From: Heterostelium multicystogenum
Lineage: Eukaryota; Evosea; Eumycetozoa; Acytosteliales; Acytosteliaceae
DNA length: 59,347 nt
NCBI GenBank assembly: GCA_003667245.1
Contig: RCNN01000200.1
Span: forward strand, 1-59,347
Reading direction: 5' to 3'
The notes under the pieces are model-generated. The model was not told the origin of the DNA and ran no database searches. It was given only the letters and a program-made list of their open reading frames with translations. Of this stretch, positions 59,286 through 59,347 are shown in pieces. Made by a program: the position numbers and the translations under genes. Each line of letters starts with the position of its first letter. Positions within the stretch are counted from its first letter, which is position 1.

Positions 59286-59347
59286 TAAGGGTAAGGGTAA
59301 GGGTAAGGGTAAGGGTAAGGGTAAGGGGGGTAAGGGTAAGGGTAAGG
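59286..59347 (+). repeat. telomere array, TAAGGG hexamers
   Basis: Nine TAAGGG units plus a partial one, with a single G-run expansion (three extra G at 59328-59330). The G-rich strand points to the window end, as expected for a right-hand chromosome terminus. Confidence 0.95.

Noticed and set aside
59231..59347. CRISPR-like or minisatellite array
   Set aside because: Units of 6-7 bases without spacers, G-rich, at the sequence end: telomere repeats.

Overview
The window reads as nuclear DNA of a dictyostelid social amoeba ending at a chromosome tip. The DNA is AT-rich with small GT-AG introns (about 50-150 bp), poly-Q/N/S and acidic low-complexity runs, and families typical of that group: Grl-type class C receptors with a BMP ectodomain, LmpA/B/C-type CD36 proteins, F-box/LRR and FNIP proteins. 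The last 62 bases are TAAGGG repeats with the G-rich strand running outward, so the right edge is a telomere. Dictyostelium discoideum is not known for such telomeres, whereas I recall TAAGGG ends for Heterostelium (Polysphondylium) pallidum and Cavenderia fasciculata. My best guess is one of these or a relative.

Bases 1-44446 are ordinary chromosome arm. From left to right: the 3' part of an unrecognised gene; a broken NAD-epimerase-like gene (-); CTP synthase (-); complex III subunit QCR8 (+); a FUT8-like fucosyltransferase (-); an F-box/LRR gene (+); an unknown small protein (-); a Grl receptor (-); a GH18-like hydrolase (+); a small MSP/ASH-like protein (+); a Zc3h12a/NYN-type RNase (-); a VASt lipid-transfer-type protein with a C-terminal anchor (-); ribosomal protein uS11/RPS14 (-), divergent from a tRNA dimethylallyltransferase (+); a UAS-UBX protein (+); a degenerate Ras-like domain joined to dictyostelid ankyrin-like sequence (+); a 17beta-HSD12-like SDR (+); an aldo/keto reductase (+); a CD36/LIMP-2 family receptor (+); an F-box-type protein (+); and a TraB-domain protein (-). 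Many of these genes, including clear housekeeping genes, are split by single-base changes in A or T runs. I read these as run-length sequencing errors, not biology.

Bases 44500-59230 are a subtelomeric island of different character. It holds two SAM-headed P-loop NTPase plus PD-(D/E)XK nuclease genes of the Crinkler/RHS type (about 45684-48021, broken; 52912-55006, intact). It also holds a 5'-truncated pseudogene of the AAA-ATPase-like/PDDEXK_9 family next to the telomere (57242-58890), a second fragment of what may be the same family (49255-49640), a decayed FNIP-repeat piece (-), and an intact gene built from tandem 123-nt exons. Dispersed direct repeats (R1, R2 and a short AGCATGGGACTCCA box) punctuate the island and bracket the two Crinkler/RHS-type units.

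The chromosome end itself has a 10-bp GC palindrome, then a block of TAGAGGG heptamers, then the TAAGGG hexamers.

The arm genes do not form a pathway. The subtelomeric genes share a theme of NTPase-nuclease proteins known from genetic conflict, together with amplification, decay and recombination between repeats.
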